From: Bradyrhizobium sp. BRP22
Lineage (GTDB): Bacteria > Pseudomonadota > Alphaproteobacteria > Rhizobiales > Xanthobacteraceae
Direction: 5' to 3'
Assembly: GCF_020194175.1 (NCBI RefSeq)
Contig: NZ_JADYVX010000005.1
Location: 1-64,000, forward strand
DNA: 64,000 nucleotides
Shown here: one piece after another, positions 30,338-39,404 of the stretch
How positions within the stretch are numbered: position 1 is the stretch's first letter
Layout: every line of letters starts with the position of its first letter
Translations under genes and position numbers: made by a program
The notes under the pieces: generated by a model
Databases searched by the model: none
What the model was told of the DNA's origin: nothing
Seen by the model: the letters and a program-made list of their open reading frames with translations, nothing else

Positions 30338-30901
30338 TCAGACGGTCAGGATTTCCTTTTCCTTGGCCGCCAGCAACTGATCGATTTCGGCGATCACACC
30401 ATCGGTCGCCTTCTGCACCTCGACAGCGAGGCGCTCCTGATCATCCTCGGAGATCTCGTGGTTCTTCTCGAGCTTCTTGACGATATCGAGCCCGTCGCGG
30501 CGGACATGGCGGACCGCCACCTTGGCCGCTTCCGCATATTTATGCGCGACCTTGACGAGCTCCTTGCGACGCTCGGCGTTGAGTTCGGGAATGCGCAGCC
30601 GCAACACCTGGCCTTCGGTCGCAGGCGAGAGGCCGAGATTGGAATCGACGATCGCCTTCTCCACCGCCTTGACCATCGTCTTGTCCCAGACCTGCACCGA
30701 GAGCAGCCGCGGCTCGGGCACGCTGATGGTGGCAAGCTGGTTGAGCGGCATGTGCGAGCCGTAGGCCTCGACCTGCACCGGCTCGAGCATCGACGCTGCG
30801 GCGCGGCCGGTACGGAGACCACCCAGTTCGTGCTTGAGGGACTGGATCGCGCCCTGCATGCGGCGCTTCAATTCGTTGATGTCGAAACCAGCTGTGGGCA
30901 T
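30338..30901 (-). CDS. frr: ribosome recycling factor
   Basis: A 187-residue two-domain tRNA-like protein that splits post-termination ribosomes with EF-G. It opens with [24 protein letters not shown], has the domain II segment [20 protein letters not shown] and closes with the long helix containing [21 protein letters not shown]. Length is the bacterial norm. It is separated from pyrH by a 252-bp gap filled with dispersed repeats. Confidence 0.96.
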   Translation of the reverse strand: MPTAGFDINELKRRMQGAIQSLKHELGGLRTGRAAASMLEPVQVEAYGSHMPLNQLATISVPEPRLLSVQVWDKTMVKAVEKAIVDSNLGLSPATEGQVLRLRIPELNAERRKELVKVAHKYAEAAKVAVRHVRRDGLDIVKKLEKNHEISEDDQERLAVEVQKATDGVIAEIDQLLAAKEKEILTV

Positions 30902-30937
30902 GACGCTCTCCCCTTCCTCTGGATCATGGCCCGATCC

Positions 30938-31020
30938 GGTGGGATCGGATCATGATCTCGTCTCTTCGCTTGGCATGATCTCGTCGGAAAACCGGTTCCC
31001 GCCCTTCCGGATCATGCCCT
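30938..31020. repeat. dispersed palindromic repeat, diverged copy upstream of frr
   Basis: Contains GGATCATGATCTCG, GGCATGATCTCGTCGGAAAA, CCGGTTCCCGCCCTTCC and GGATCATGCCCTAG, the same succession as the copy directly following it. Two tandem copies therefore fill the pyrH-frr gap. Confidence 0.7.
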
Positions 31021-31121
31021 AGAGCGCGATGACTTTCTTCGAATCGTCATCCCACTCTAGTTCTTTGTTTGAGCATGATCTTTCGGAAAACCGGTCTCCA
31101 CTTTTCCGGATCATGCTCTAG
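31021..31121. repeat. dispersed palindromic repeat, full copy in the pyrH-frr gap
   Basis: The unit is AGAGCGCGATGACT...AATCGTCATCCCACTCTAG, a spacer, then GAGCATGATCTTTCGG, AAAACCGGTCTCCACTTTT and CCGGATCATGCTCTAG. It is nearly identical to the copy at 41127-41228. No promoter or gene is otherwise seen in the gap. Confidence 0.8.
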
Positions 31122-31153
31122 AAACCAACCGCCATGCCGCGACGCCTCGAGCG

Positions 31154-31870
31154 TCAGCCGGCGACGACCGTACCATGGCCCGTGCCGCGCAGGATGGCAC
31201 CGATCGAGCCAGGCTCGGCGATCGAGAACACGATGATAGGCAGCGACGTCTCGCGGGCAAGCGCGAATGCGGTCGCGTCCATCACCTTGTAGCCGCCTGC
31301 AATCGCCTGCGAATGCGTCAGGCGGTCGAAGCGCTTGGCCGACGGGTCCTTCTTGGGATCGGCGCTGTAGACGCCGTCGACATTGGTGGCCTTCAGAACC
31401 GCATCGGCGCCGATCTCGGCCGCGCGCAGCACCGCAGTGGTGTCCGTGGTGAAGAACGGGTTGCCGGTTCCGCCGCCGAGCAGGATGATCTTGCCCTCGG
31501 CAAGGTATTTGTGCGCCGCACCCCGGGTGAACAGTTCGGAGATTTCCGGCATCACGAAGGCCGACAGGGTCTGCGCCGGCGTGCCCTTGCGCTCGATCGC
31601 CGATTCCAGTGCGAGGCAGTTCATCACCGTCGCCAGCATGCCCATGGTGTCGCCGGTGGTGCGGGATACGCCTTGGGACGACACCTGCACACCGCGCACC
31701 ATGTTGCCGCCGCCGACCACGACGGCTACCTCGGTGCCGAGATGGCGCGCCGCGATCAGGTCGTCGGCGATGCGGTCGATGGTGGGCTGGTCGATGCCGA
31801 AGGACTGGCTGCCGGCGAGGTATTCGCCTGAAAGCTTGATCACCACGCGACGATAGACCGGCTCAGCCAT
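31154..31870 (-). CDS. pyrH: UMP kinase
   Basis: A 238-residue hexameric amino-acid-kinase-fold enzyme phosphorylating [22 protein letters not shown] (residues 8-26) is the N-terminal phosphate-binding block. [11 protein letters not shown] and [24 protein letters not shown] follow, and [14 protein letters not shown] is the nucleotide site. It lies 65 bp downstream of tsf in the conserved rpsB-tsf-pyrH-frr order. Confidence 0.96.
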   Translation of the reverse strand: MAEPVYRRVVIKLSGEYLAGSQSFGIDQPTIDRIADDLIAARHLGTEVAVVVGGGNMVRGVQVSSQGVSRTTGDTMGMLATVMNCLALESAIERKGTPAQTLSAFVMPEISELFTRGAAHKYLAEGKIILLGGGTGNPFFTTDTTAVLRAAEIGADAVLKATNVDGVYSADPKKDPSAKRFDRLTHSQAIAGGYKVMDATAFALARETSLPIIVFSIAEPGSIGAILRGTGHGTVVAG

Positions 31871-31935
31871 GATCGCTTCCTTATCCCGCGCAAGCAGGTC
31901 CCGGCGATGACGCCGGAACCATCCGATCCCCGCGG

Positions 31936-32859
31936 TTACTTCTTGCCGCTGGCGGCCGCCACTTCGGCTGCGAAATCGGATTCCTGCTTCTCGATTCCCT
32001 CGCCGAGAGCATAGCGCACAAAACCGGTGATCTTGACCGGCGCGCCAACCTTACCCTCAGCTTCCTTCAGCGCCTGCGCCACGGACTTTCCGCTGTCGTG
32101 GATGAAAGCCTGCTCCAAGAGGCAGACTTCCTTGTAGAAGGTCTTCAGGCCGGACTCGACGATCTTCTCGATCACGTTCTCCGGCTTGCCCTGCTGACGG
32201 TACTTGTCGGCGAGCACGTCCTTCTCACGCCTGACGACGTCGGGATCGAGCCCGGCGGGATCGATTGCCTGCGGGTTCGCAGCGGCGACATGCATGGCGA
32301 GCTGGCGGCCGAGCACGGCAAGCTCGTCGGTCTTGCCGGCCGATTCCAGCGCCACGACCACGCCCATCTTGCCGGCCCCCTCGGTGACGGCGTTGTGGAT
32401 GTAGCTCGACACCACGCCCTTGCCGACCTCAAGCGAAGCCGCGCGGCGCAGCGTCATGTTCTCGCCGATGGTCGCGATCGCGTCGTTGATCGCAGCCTCG
32501 ACCGTGACAGCGCCAACCTTGGCCGCCTTGATCTTCTCGACGTCTGCGCCGACGTCGAGCGCGACCTGGGCGATCATCTTGACCAGGCCCTGGAATTGAT
32601 CGTTGCGCGCGACGAAGTCGGTCTCGGAATTGACCTCGACGACGACGCCCTTGGTGCCCTTGGTCAGGGCGCCGATCAGGCCCTCGGCAGCGACACGGCC
32701 GGCCTTCTTGGCGGCCTTCGACAGGCCCTTCTTGCGCAGCCAGTCCTGCGCGGCCTGCATGTCGCCGGCAGTCTCGGTCAGCGCCGCCTTGCAATCCATC
32801 ATTCCCGCGCCGGTCGACTCGCGCAGGTCCTTGACCATCGCTGCTGTGATCGTTGCCAT
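31936..32859 (-). CDS. tsf: elongation factor Ts
   Basis: The 307-residue nucleotide-exchange factor for EF-Tu. The N-terminal module contains [19 protein letters not shown], and the [10 protein letters not shown] motif inserts into EF-Tu. The core subdomains and a C-terminal module ([16 protein letters not shown]) follow. The gap to rpsB (126 bp) shows no clear gene. Confidence 0.96.
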   Translation of the reverse strand: MATITAAMVKDLRESTGAGMMDCKAALTETAGDMQAAQDWLRKKGLSKAAKKAGRVAAEGLIGALTKGTKGVVVEVNSETDFVARNDQFQGLVKMIAQVALDVGADVEKIKAAKVGAVTVEAAINDAIATIGENMTLRRAASLEVGKGVVSSYIHNAVTEGAGKMGVVVALESAGKTDELAVLGRQLAMHVAAANPQAIDPAGLDPDVVRREKDVLADKYRQQGKPENVIEKIVESGLKTFYKEVCLLEQAFIHDSGKSVAQALKEAEGKVGAPVKITGFVRYALGEGIEKQESDFAAEVAAASGKK

Positions 32860-32985
32860 CGTTAAATTCCTTCTTGCCTGTGACGCGCGGCGGCGCCTTT
32901 AAAGCGCCGCCGTCAGCGACAGGGAATGCCTTGATCTGGGAATTGAAGCGCTGGCCGGAAAGATCCGGCCACGCGGCCGCTTGTG

Positions 32986-33984
32986 TTATTCGGCTTCCGC
33001 GGTGAGCGCCTTGGCCTGGGCGACCCAGGCGTCGGCACGGCTCGGCAGACCGACCTCTTCGCCGATCTTGTGCGCGGTATCATGATCGAGCTCGGCGAGC
33101 TGCCAGTAGTGGAAGATGCCGAGATCGTTGAGCTTCTTCTCGATCGTGCCCGACACGCCGGTGAGCTTCTTGAGGTTGTCCGCGGTGCCGCGCGGCCCCG
33201 GCAGGCCCTGGAATCCGGTCGCCGCCGCCGGTGCCGGGAGTTCTTCCGGTTCCGGCTGGAGCGAGGCGCCGATATCGATGCCGGCATCGCCCTGCGCGCG
33301 CGAGATGCCGTCGATTGCGGCCCGCGCGACCAGGTCGCAATACAGCGAAATCGCCCGGCCGGCGTCGTCATTGCCCGGCACCACGTAGGTGATGCCCTTC
33401 GGGTCCGAATTGGTGTCGACGATCGCGGCAACGGGAATGTTGAGCCGCTGCGCTTCCTGGATCGCGATGTCTTCCTTGTTGGTGTCGATCACGAAGATCA
33501 TGTCGGGCAGACCGCCCATGTCCTTGATGCCGCCGAGCGAGCGATCGAGCTTGTCGCGCTCGCGCTGCAGCGTCAGCCGCTCCTTCTTGGTGTAGGAATT
33601 GGCTTCGCCGGACGACAGCACCTCGTCCAGATGACGCAGGCGCTTGATCGAGGCCGAGATGGTCTTCCAGTTGGTCAGCGTACCGCCAAGCCAGCGCGAA
33701 TTGACGAAATACTGCGCCGAACGCTTGGCTGCTTCCGCGACGCCGTCCTGCGCCTGCCGCTTGGTACCGACAAACAGGATGCGGCCGCCCTTGGCGACGG
33801 TGTCGCTGACCGCCTGCAACGCCCGGTGCAGCATCGGCACGGTCTGGGCGAGATCGATGATATGGATGTTGTTGCGGGCGCCGAAAATGTACTCCGCCAT
33901 TTTCGGGTTCCAGCGGTGGGCCTGATGGCCAAAGTGCACGCCAGCTTCCAAAAGCTGGCGCATGGTGAAATCGGGCAGCGCCAT
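32986..33984 (-). CDS. rpsB: 30S ribosomal protein S2 with C-terminal HhH extension
   Basis: The core S2 protein occupies about residues 1-230 ([21 protein letters not shown] ... [28 protein letters not shown]). An extra ~100 residues follow: a Pro/Glu linker, then a helix-hairpin-helix-like segment ([21 protein letters not shown], then [10 protein letters not shown]). Total is 332 residues against about 240 in E. coli. Such tails are usual in rhizobial S2 as far as I know. The ATG at 33984 matches the family N-terminus; an upstream ATG at 34053 adds a non-homologous leader. First gene of the long minus-strand run. Confidence 0.95.
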   Translation of the reverse strand: MALPDFTMRQLLEAGVHFGHQAHRWNPKMAEYIFGARNNIHIIDLAQTVPMLHRALQAVSDTVAKGGRILFVGTKRQAQDGVAEAAKRSAQYFVNSRWLGGTLTNWKTISASIKRLRHLDEVLSSGEANSYTKKERLTLQRERDKLDRSLGGIKDMGGLPDMIFVIDTNKEDIAIQEAQRLNIPVAAIVDTNSDPKGITYVVPGNDDAGRAISLYCDLVARAAIDGISRAQGDAGIDIGASLQPEPEELPAPAAATGFQGLPGPRGTADNLKKLTGVSGTIEKKLNDLGIFHYWQLAELDHDTAHKIGEEVGLPSRADAWVAQAKALTAEAE

Positions 33985-34095
33985 AGTTTTGATTCTCCGG
34001 TTGGTTCCTCCGGAAACGTGTGAGCAAGCGAGCCTTTTCGGCCCGGCTGCCACCGGACGGCCTTCTGAGCCATGTTTCCGTGTGAGATGGCGCGC

Positions 34096-34123
34096 TATAT
34101 AGCGCGATTTCCGCCAGAAGCAA
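34096..34123 (-). promoter_or_regulatory. candidate rpsB-tsf promoter
   Basis: On the minus strand TTGCTT (34118-34123) and TATATA (34096-34101) are 16 bases apart. The -10 lies inside the palindrome GCGCTATATAGCGC. It sits about 110 bp upstream of the S2 start, leaving room for an autoregulated leader. Confidence 0.45.
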
Positions 34124-34298
34124 GGAAATACGGGCGGATTTGGCGACGGTGGGCCGCCAAACCGGCCGTTTTGGTCCTAATCCGCTCAATCACCGCCGGA
34201 GAGTGTTCCGTTGCCGGGTTACCGCGCCGTCAAAGCGCCAGCCTGCGCGCCGACGACGCGGAACGAACGGCCGACAGTTGTAAGGGCTTTCGTGATTC
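34124..34298. other. rest of the rpsB-carbonic anhydrase gap
   Basis: With the promoter region just described, the gap from 33985 to 34298 is 314 bp. No gene or hairpin with a T tract was found in this part. Confidence 0.4.
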
Positions 34299-35042
34299 TC
34301 AGCTCTGAGCCAGCAGATCGACGCGGCCGGTGCTGAGCCGATATATGCCTCCGACAATCTTCAGCTTGTTCTGCTCAACGGCCGCACTGAGGATCGGCGT
34401 TGCCGATCTCAACTTGCTGACGTTGTCGATCACGTTCTGCCTGATGGCATTGTCCAGCGCATCTCCGCTCTGCTGAGACGAGGCCCTCACCGCGGGCGCA
34501 ATCGCTGCAACCAGCGAAGGAATGTGCCCCGGCAGCGGCTTATCGTCCTTGAGGGATTTGATCGTCGCATCGACGGCGCCGCACCTGTCATGCCCCAGCA
34601 CCAGGATCAGCGGGGTCCCCAGCACGGCAGCCGTATATTCCATGCTCGCAATCGTATCATCGTTGGCGAAGTTGCCTGCAACGCGGCAGACAAAGAGATC
34701 GCCTCTTCCGCTATCGAAGGCATATTCGGGCGCGATGCGCGAGTCCGCGCAGCTCAGAACGGCGGCGTAAGGATTCTGTCCTCCGACCAGCGCCTCCCGC
34801 TCATGCTTGAAGTCGTGGCGCCGCGACACGCCTTCCACGTAGCGTGTATTGCCGTCCATCAATCGCTTCAGCGAAGCGTCCGGCGACAACACATTCTCCG
34901 GCTTTGGAGGCGCCTTCGATTCCTTGGCATTCGCAATGCCATGACCGAGCAACAATCCAACTGCCGAAGCGGCAAACGTAACAACGGCGCGCCGGGATGG
35001 CGCGAACGGATGAACCATATCTTGGGAGCAATTTTCGCACAT
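34299..35042 (-). CDS. exported beta-class carbonic anhydrase
   Basis: A 247-residue zinc enzyme interconverting CO2 and bicarbonate. An N-terminal export signal with a twin-arginine-like SRRAVVTFAASAVGLLLG (residues 16-33) suggests a periplasmic location. Zinc ligands C98, H151 and C154 and the D100/R102 dyad are in place (SCADSRIAPE; LGHDRCGAV). The ATG at 35042 has GAGG upstream; the frame extends 150 codons further without meaning. No partner gene is adjacent; it lies between rpsB and dnaE on the same strand. Confidence 0.9.
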   Translation of the reverse strand: MCENCSQDMVHPFAPSRRAVVTFAASAVGLLLGHGIANAKESKAPPKPENVLSPDASLKRLMDGNTRYVEGVSRRHDFKHEREALVGGQNPYAAVLSCADSRIAPEYAFDSGRGDLFVCRVAGNFANDDTIASMEYTAAVLGTPLILVLGHDRCGAVDATIKSLKDDKPLPGHIPSLVAAIAPAVRASSQQSGDALDNAIRQNVIDNVSKLRSATPILSAAVEQNKLKIVGGIYRLSTGRVDLLAQS

Positions 35043-35211
35043 TTGTTCTTTCCTCGCCTTCGCGGCTTGCAACGTCTGCATGAACGACGACGTTGATAGC
35101 TTGCGTGATTGAAGCGCGGAACGAGACGCAAATTGGATGGTTAAGTTTTGGTGTTGCGCGGAGTGATAGCTGTTTGCAAGTCCAAGCTGTTCAGCGCAAC
35201 GGCACGCCAGC

Positions 35212-38200
35212 TCAGAGCGTTTCCACCATCTCGACGCCAGTGACCGCCTTGATGGCGCCGGCGATCTGGGGTGACACCTGGAAGCGGCCTTCGAGCTTGA
35301 ATTCAACCTCGGTCTCCAGATCGAGCCGCAGCACCAGTGCGATATCACCGCCGGTGCCATTGCCCGGCTGCAGGCGCTTGGCGATCGAGTCCAGCGGCTT
35401 GGTGTCGCGCAGGAAGATGCGCAGGCCTTTTTGCGTCTTGGCGGCAGCGGCATCGAGCGGCTCGGCGTGCAGCACGCGGGCGCGGACGTCCTCACCCTGC
35501 AGTTCGGCGCCGAGTTGCAACAGCACGGCGGCGCCCGGCTCCAGCACCTCGCGATATTGCGCCAGTCCTTCGGAAAACAGCACCGCCTCGAAATGGCCCG
35601 TAGGATCGGACAGACCCATGATGCCCATCTTGTTGCCGGTCTTGGTGCGCCGCTCCATGCGCGACACCACGGTTGCTGCGACCTTGCCCGCGGTCGCGCC
35701 GGTTTTCACCGCGCGCGAAAACTCGGCCCAGGACTGCACCCGGAGCCGCTTCAAGGCGGTGGCATAGTCGTCAAGTGGGTGGCCCGAGAGGAAGAAGCCG
35801 ATGGCATCATATTCGCGTCGCAGCCGATCCGCCGGCAGCCACGGCTCGACCTGCGGCAGCACGATGCTCGGCGCGTCCGAAAGCCCGCCGAACATATCGT
35901 TCTGGCCGGATGTCGCGGCTTCATGGCTACGCTGGCAGGCGGCAAGGATCGCATCTGCGCCGGCGAAGACGCGGGCCCGGTTCGGCTCGAGCGAATCAAA
36001 GGCACCAGCGGCGGCGAGGCTTTCGATGATGCGCTTGTTGATCGCGCGCGGGCTCACGCGCGCCGCGAAATCGGCCAGCGACGTGAAGGCGCCCTTCTTC
36101 CGCTCTTCCACGATCTGCTCGACCGCCTGCAGACCGACGCCTTTCAGCGCGGCCAATGCGTAGTAGATGGTGTTGCCGCCGACGTCGAAGGTTGCGCCGG
36201 AGTGGTTGATGTCGGGCGGCTCGACCTTGATGCCGAGCCGCTGCGCCTCGGAGCGGAATTCGGACAGCTTATCGGTGTTGTTGAGTTCGAGCGTCATCGA
36301 CGCCGCCAAAAACTCCACCGGATAATGCGCCTTCATATAGGCGGTCTGATAGGACACCAGCGCATAGGCCGCCGCGTGGCTCTTGTTGAAGCCGTAGTCG
36401 GCGAACTTGGCGAGCAATTCGAAGATCGTCTCCGCCTGCCCTTTCGGCACGCCATTCTTGACCGCGCCGGCGACGAAGATCTCGCGCTGCTTCTCCATTT
36501 CGGCGCGGATCTTCTTGCCCATGGCGCGGCGCAACAGGTCGGCTTGGCCGAGCGTATAGCCCGCCATCTGCTGCGCGATCTGCATCACCTGCTCCTGGTA
36601 GATGATGACGCCGAACGTCTCTTTCAGGATCGGCTCCAGGATCGGATGCAGATATTCCGGCTCTTCGTCGCCGTGCTTGCGCGCGCAATAGGTCGGGATG
36701 TTGGCCATCGGGCCGGGGCGATAGAGCGCCACCAGCGCAATGATGTCCTCAAAACGGTCCGGCCGCATGTCGATCAGCGCCCGCCGCATGCCCTGGCTTT
36801 CAACCTGGAACACGCCGACCACATCGCCCCGCGCCAGCATCTGGTAGCTTTCGGCATCGTCGATCGGCAGCGTCGCCAAGTTGACGTGCACGTCGCGCTG
36901 CTTGAGCAGCCGCACGGCGACATCGAGCACCGTCAGCGTCTTCAGGCCGAGGAAGTCGAACTTCACGAGCCCCGCCGGCTCGACCCATTTCATGTTGAAC
37001 TGGGTCACCGGCATGTCGGATTTGGGATCGCGGTAGAGCGGCACGAGCTCGCTCAACGGGCGGTCGCCGATCACGATGCCGGCGGCATGGGTCGAAGCAT
37101 GCCGGGTCAGGCCTTCCAGGCGTTGCGCAATGTCGAAGGCGCGCGCAACCACCGGATCTTCGTCCCGGAAAGCCTGCAGCTTGGGCTCGCCTTCGATCGC
37201 CTGCGCCAGCGTCACGGGCGCAGCGGGATTCTGCGGCACCAGCTTGGTCAGCTTGTCGACCTGGCCATAGGGCATCTGGAGCACCCGGCCGACGTCGCGC
37301 AGCACGCCGCGCGCCTGCAGCGTACCGAAGGTGATGATCTGCGCCACCTGATCGCGGCCGTAGCGTTCCTGCACATAGGAGATCACCTCGCCGCGGCGAT
37401 CCTGGCAGAAGTCGATGTCGAAGTCCGGCATCGACACGCGTTCCGGATTGAGGAAGCGCTCGAACAGCAGACCGAACCGGATCGGATCGAGATCGGTGAT
37501 GGTCAGTGCCCAGGCCACCAGCGAGCCTGCGCCCGAGCCGCGGCCGGGTCCGACTGGGATATCGTGGGCCTTCGCCCATTTGATGAAGTCGGAGACGATC
37601 AGGAAGTAGCCCGCATAGTTCATGCGGTTGATGACATCGATCTCGAAGGCGAGACGCTTCCGATAGTCTTCGTCCGTGGTGCCCGGCGACAACCCATGGA
37701 CCTGGAGACGCCTCGCGAGCCCCTCCTCCGCCTGCCGCTTCAGCTCCGCGGCCTCCTCGCTTGCCGCATCGGATGCCGATCCGGCACCGACCGTGAAGCG
37801 GGGCAGGATCGGCTTCCGCGTCTTCGGCCGGAACGAGCAGCGTTCGGCGATCTCGATCGTCGACGCCAGGGCTTCCGGAATATCCGCAAACAAGACCGCC
37901 ATCTCGGCGCGAGTCTTGAAGCGATGGTCTGGCGTGAGCTGCTCGCGATCGGTCTCCGCGATCAGCCGGCCGCCGGCAATGCAAAGAAGCGCGTCGTGGG
38001 CCTCGTAGTCGTCATTGCTCGCAAAATAAGGCTCGTTGGTCGCAACCAGTGGCAGACCTTTGGTGTAGGCGAGATCTATCAGACTGGCCTCGGTGCGCCG
38101 CTCCTTGTCGACGCCGTGGCGCTGCAGCTCGATGTAAAGGCGATCGCCGAACAGGCTCGCCAGGCGCTCGCAACGCGTTTCGGCAACAGCCGCCTGATCG

Positions 38201-38658
38201 GCCGCCAGCGCAAGCGCGATCGGCCCGTCGGGGCCGCCGGTCAGCGCAATCAGGTCCTCGGCATCGTCCTTCAGCCAGTCGAACTTGATATGCGGCGATT
38301 GATGAACAGGCGTCTCCAGGAACGCCCGCGAGTTCAACCGCATCAGGCTGCGGTAGCCGCGCTCGCGTGCGGCCAGCAGCACGATTCGCGAAGCAACGCC
38401 GGCGAGCGCGTTGCGCGAATTCGGATCGATGTCGCCGAAATCGACCGCCAGCTCGCAGCCGACGATGGGCTGGATGCCGTAGCCGGCCATCTTGTCGGAG
38501 AATTCTAGCGCACCGAACATGTTGTCGGTGTCGGTCAGCGCCAGCGCCGGCTGGCGGTCCGCCTTGGCGAGCTCGCCGAGCTTGGCGATCTTGATCGAAC
38601 CCTTCAGCAGCGAATAGGCCGAATGAACGTGAAGATGGACGAATCCGGCACTGGACAT
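35212..38658 (-). CDS. dnaE: DNA polymerase III alpha subunit
   Basis: The 1,148-residue replicative polymerase. A PHP domain (FVHLHVHSAYSLLKGS at the N-terminus) is followed by the C-family polymerase core with the catalytic PDFDIDFCQDRRGE near residue 400 and the fingers segment GYTLGQADLLRRAMGKK. A tandem HhH region (INKRIIESLAAAGAFDSL) and the C-terminal OB fold (TKTGNKMGIMGLSDPTGHFE) complete it. The start at 38658 matches the family; an upstream ATG adds 119 unrelated residues. A 32-aa LexA-controlled gene lies upstream on the same strand. Confidence 0.96.
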   Translation of the reverse strand: MSSAGFVHLHVHSAYSLLKGSIKIAKLGELAKADRQPALALTDTDNMFGALEFSDKMAGYGIQPIVGCELAVDFGDIDPNSRNALAGVASRIVLLAARERGYRSLMRLNSRAFLETPVHQSPHIKFDWLKDDAEDLIALTGGPDGPIALALAADQAAVAETRCERLASLFGDRLYIELQRHGVDKERRTEASLIDLAYTKGLPLVATNEPYFASNDDYEAHDALLCIAGGRLIAETDREQLTPDHRFKTRAEMAVLFADIPEALASTIEIAERCSFRPKTRKPILPRFTVGAGSASDAASEEAAELKRQAEEGLARRLQVHGLSPGTTDEDYRKRLAFEIDVINRMNYAGYFLIVSDFIKWAKAHDIPVGPGRGSGAGSLVAWALTITDLDPIRFGLLFERFLNPERVSMPDFDIDFCQDRRGEVISYVQERYGRDQVAQIITFGTLQARGVLRDVGRVLQMPYGQVDKLTKLVPQNPAAPVTLAQAIEGEPKLQAFRDEDPVVARAFDIAQRLEGLTRHASTHAAGIVIGDRPLSELVPLYRDPKSDMPVTQFNMKWVEPAGLVKFDFLGLKTLTVLDVAVRLLKQRDVHVNLATLPIDDAESYQMLARGDVVGVFQVESQGMRRALIDMRPDRFEDIIALVALYRPGPMANIPTYCARKHGDEEPEYLHPILEPILKETFGVIIYQEQVMQIAQQMAGYTLGQADLLRRAMGKKIRAEMEKQREIFVAGAVKNGVPKGQAETIFELLAKFADYGFNKSHAAAYALVSYQTAYMKAHYPVEFLAASMTLELNNTDKLSEFRSEAQRLGIKVEPPDINHSGATFDVGGNTIYYALAALKGVGLQAVEQIVEERKKGAFTSLADFAARVSPRAINKRIIESLAAAGAFDSLEPNRARVFAGADAILAACQRSHEAATSGQNDMFGGLSDAPSIVLPQVEPWLPADRLRREYDAIGFFLSGHPLDDYATALKRLRVQSWAEFSRAVKTGATAGKVAATVVSRMERRTKTGNKMGIMGLSDPTGHFEAVLFSEGLAQYREVLEPGAAVLLQLGAELQGEDVRARVLHAEPLDAAAAKTQKGLRIFLRDTKPLDSIAKRLQPGNGTGGDIALVLRLDLETEVEFKLEGRFQVSPQIAGAIKAVTGVEMVETL

Positions 38659-38855
38659 GGGTGCTCTGAAGGGCCTTGGTTTCGTGGAGGGACGCAACCG
38701 CCGGGCTTGGGCACAAGGCCGCCAATCCCGACTCGCCGTTCGATGGTGATACCTTCGACCCCCGGAGTCCACGCCGAACGCATCATCGTGATGCGACGTC
38801 CGGCTTTTCCCCAGGGACGGCGGCCGACCGGAGTCAGCGCGCCCCTCCTGCCCGC

Positions 38856-38954
38856 TCAGAACTGCGGAATCAGTTGCGCCCAGACCGCGATCATTCCGAT
38901 GAACAGCGTGATCGATGTCAGCGCCGCCGCCTCTTCGACGAAAATCTTCAACAT
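38856..38954 (-). CDS. 32-aa SOS-controlled membrane protein (SidA-like candidate)
   Basis: A very short gene coding MLKIFVEEAAALTSITLF followed by IGMIAVWAQLIPQF: an acidic N-terminal helix and one membrane-spanning segment over about residues 11-30. AAGGAG lies at a normal distance before the ATG. Two LexA-type boxes cover its promoter region 19-51 bp upstream. Size, single membrane helix and SOS control match Caulobacter SidA, a 29-residue SOS-induced division inhibitor acting on FtsW/FtsN. I make this link by analogy of architecture, not by alignment. My impression is that near-identical short proteins occur in Bradyrhizobium, so it is not a chance frame. Confidence 0.7.
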   Translation of the reverse strand: MLKIFVEEAAALTSITLFIGMIAVWAQLIPQF

Positions 38955-38972
38955 CGGCCGTCTCCTTGATGA

Positions 38973-38987
38973 GAACATACGAAGAAC
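38973..38987 (-). promoter_or_regulatory. LexA (SOS) box 1
   Basis: On the minus strand GTTC-N7-GTTC, the established alphaproteobacterial LexA consensus. It lies about 20 bp before the start codon of the 32-aa gene. Confidence 0.75.
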
Positions 38988-38990
38988 AAT

Positions 38991-39005
38991 GTTCTATCTT
39001 TGTTC
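38991..39005 (+). promoter_or_regulatory. LexA (SOS) box 2
   Basis: On the plus strand GTTC-N7-GTTC, three bases from box 1 and in opposite orientation. A TTGACT on the minus strand at 39010-39015 is a plausible -35, so both boxes would cover the -10 and transcript start of the 32-aa gene. Confidence 0.75.
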
Positions 39006-39091
39006 CAGGAGTCAAGACCGGAGATGGGAACGCTTGGAGAGTCGCGCTCGAATGAATTGGATTGGTTAATGCGCGGCGGCAGCCGGCGATG

Positions 39092-39307
39092 TCAGCCGAA
39101 CATTTTTTCCGGCTGTACGGTCAGCCTGTGCGCGACGTAGGGCGTCCCGCTGTATCGCTCCAGGACTTCATTGCAGACCAGGCAGCGGAATTCCCCCGGC
39201 CGGCCGGGAAGCGATTCGACCTCGATGCGGCGGTAGCCGGCTTCGCATCTCGGGCATTGAACGTCGGACTTCAGCATGCGGCTCAGGATGCGCCGCGATC
39301 GCGGCAT
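39092..39307 (-). CDS. small zinc-ribbon protein
   Basis: A protein of 71 residues with a CxxC-type pair on either side of a loop: VQCPRCEAGYRRIEVESLPG, then RPGEFRCLVCNEVLE. This forms a likely four-Cys zinc knuckle, followed by YVAHRLTVQPEKMFG. I recognise the pattern from hypothetical proteins of Bradyrhizobium but no function is known. Three in-frame ATGs (39325, 39307, 39277) lack clear ribosome sites. The middle one gives the basic leader MPRSRRILSRM seen in relatives and was chosen with low certainty. Confidence 0.7.
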   Translation of the reverse strand: MPRSRRILSRMLKSDVQCPRCEAGYRRIEVESLPGRPGEFRCLVCNEVLERYSGTPYVAHRLTVQPEKMFG

Positions 39308-39349
39308 TTTCGCGCCGTGCAGCATTGACGATCGGGTGCCGATGGCTAC

Positions 39350-39379
39350 GAAAAAAGCCCCGGGCGATTGCCCGGGGCT
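39350..39379 (-). terminator. intrinsic terminator after the Omp barrel gene
   Basis: A perfect 10-bp stem AGCCCCGGGC / GCCCGGGGCT with a 4-base loop, followed on the minus strand by a T run. It lies 25 bp past the stop of the barrel gene. Confidence 0.9.
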
Positions 39380-39404
39380 GATTGTGCCGCGTTGGTTCGC
39401 GAAA

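Noticed and set aside
35043..35495. An N-terminal extension of about 150 residues for the carbonic anhydrase
   Set aside because: It is basic and low-complexity and would place the export signal in mid-protein. The ATG at 35042 has a ribosome site and is right before the signal.
35431..38508. A 1,025-codon open frame on the plus strand, antisense to dnaE
   Set aside because: It mirrors the codon bias of the high-GC dnaE gene, its product is Arg/His/Asp/Gly-rich without any domain, and dnaE matches its family end to end.
38659..39015. A 119-residue N-terminal extension of DnaE
   Set aside because: It lacks family similarity and would run over the LexA boxes and the 32-aa gene. The ATG at 38658 begins the conserved PHP domain.
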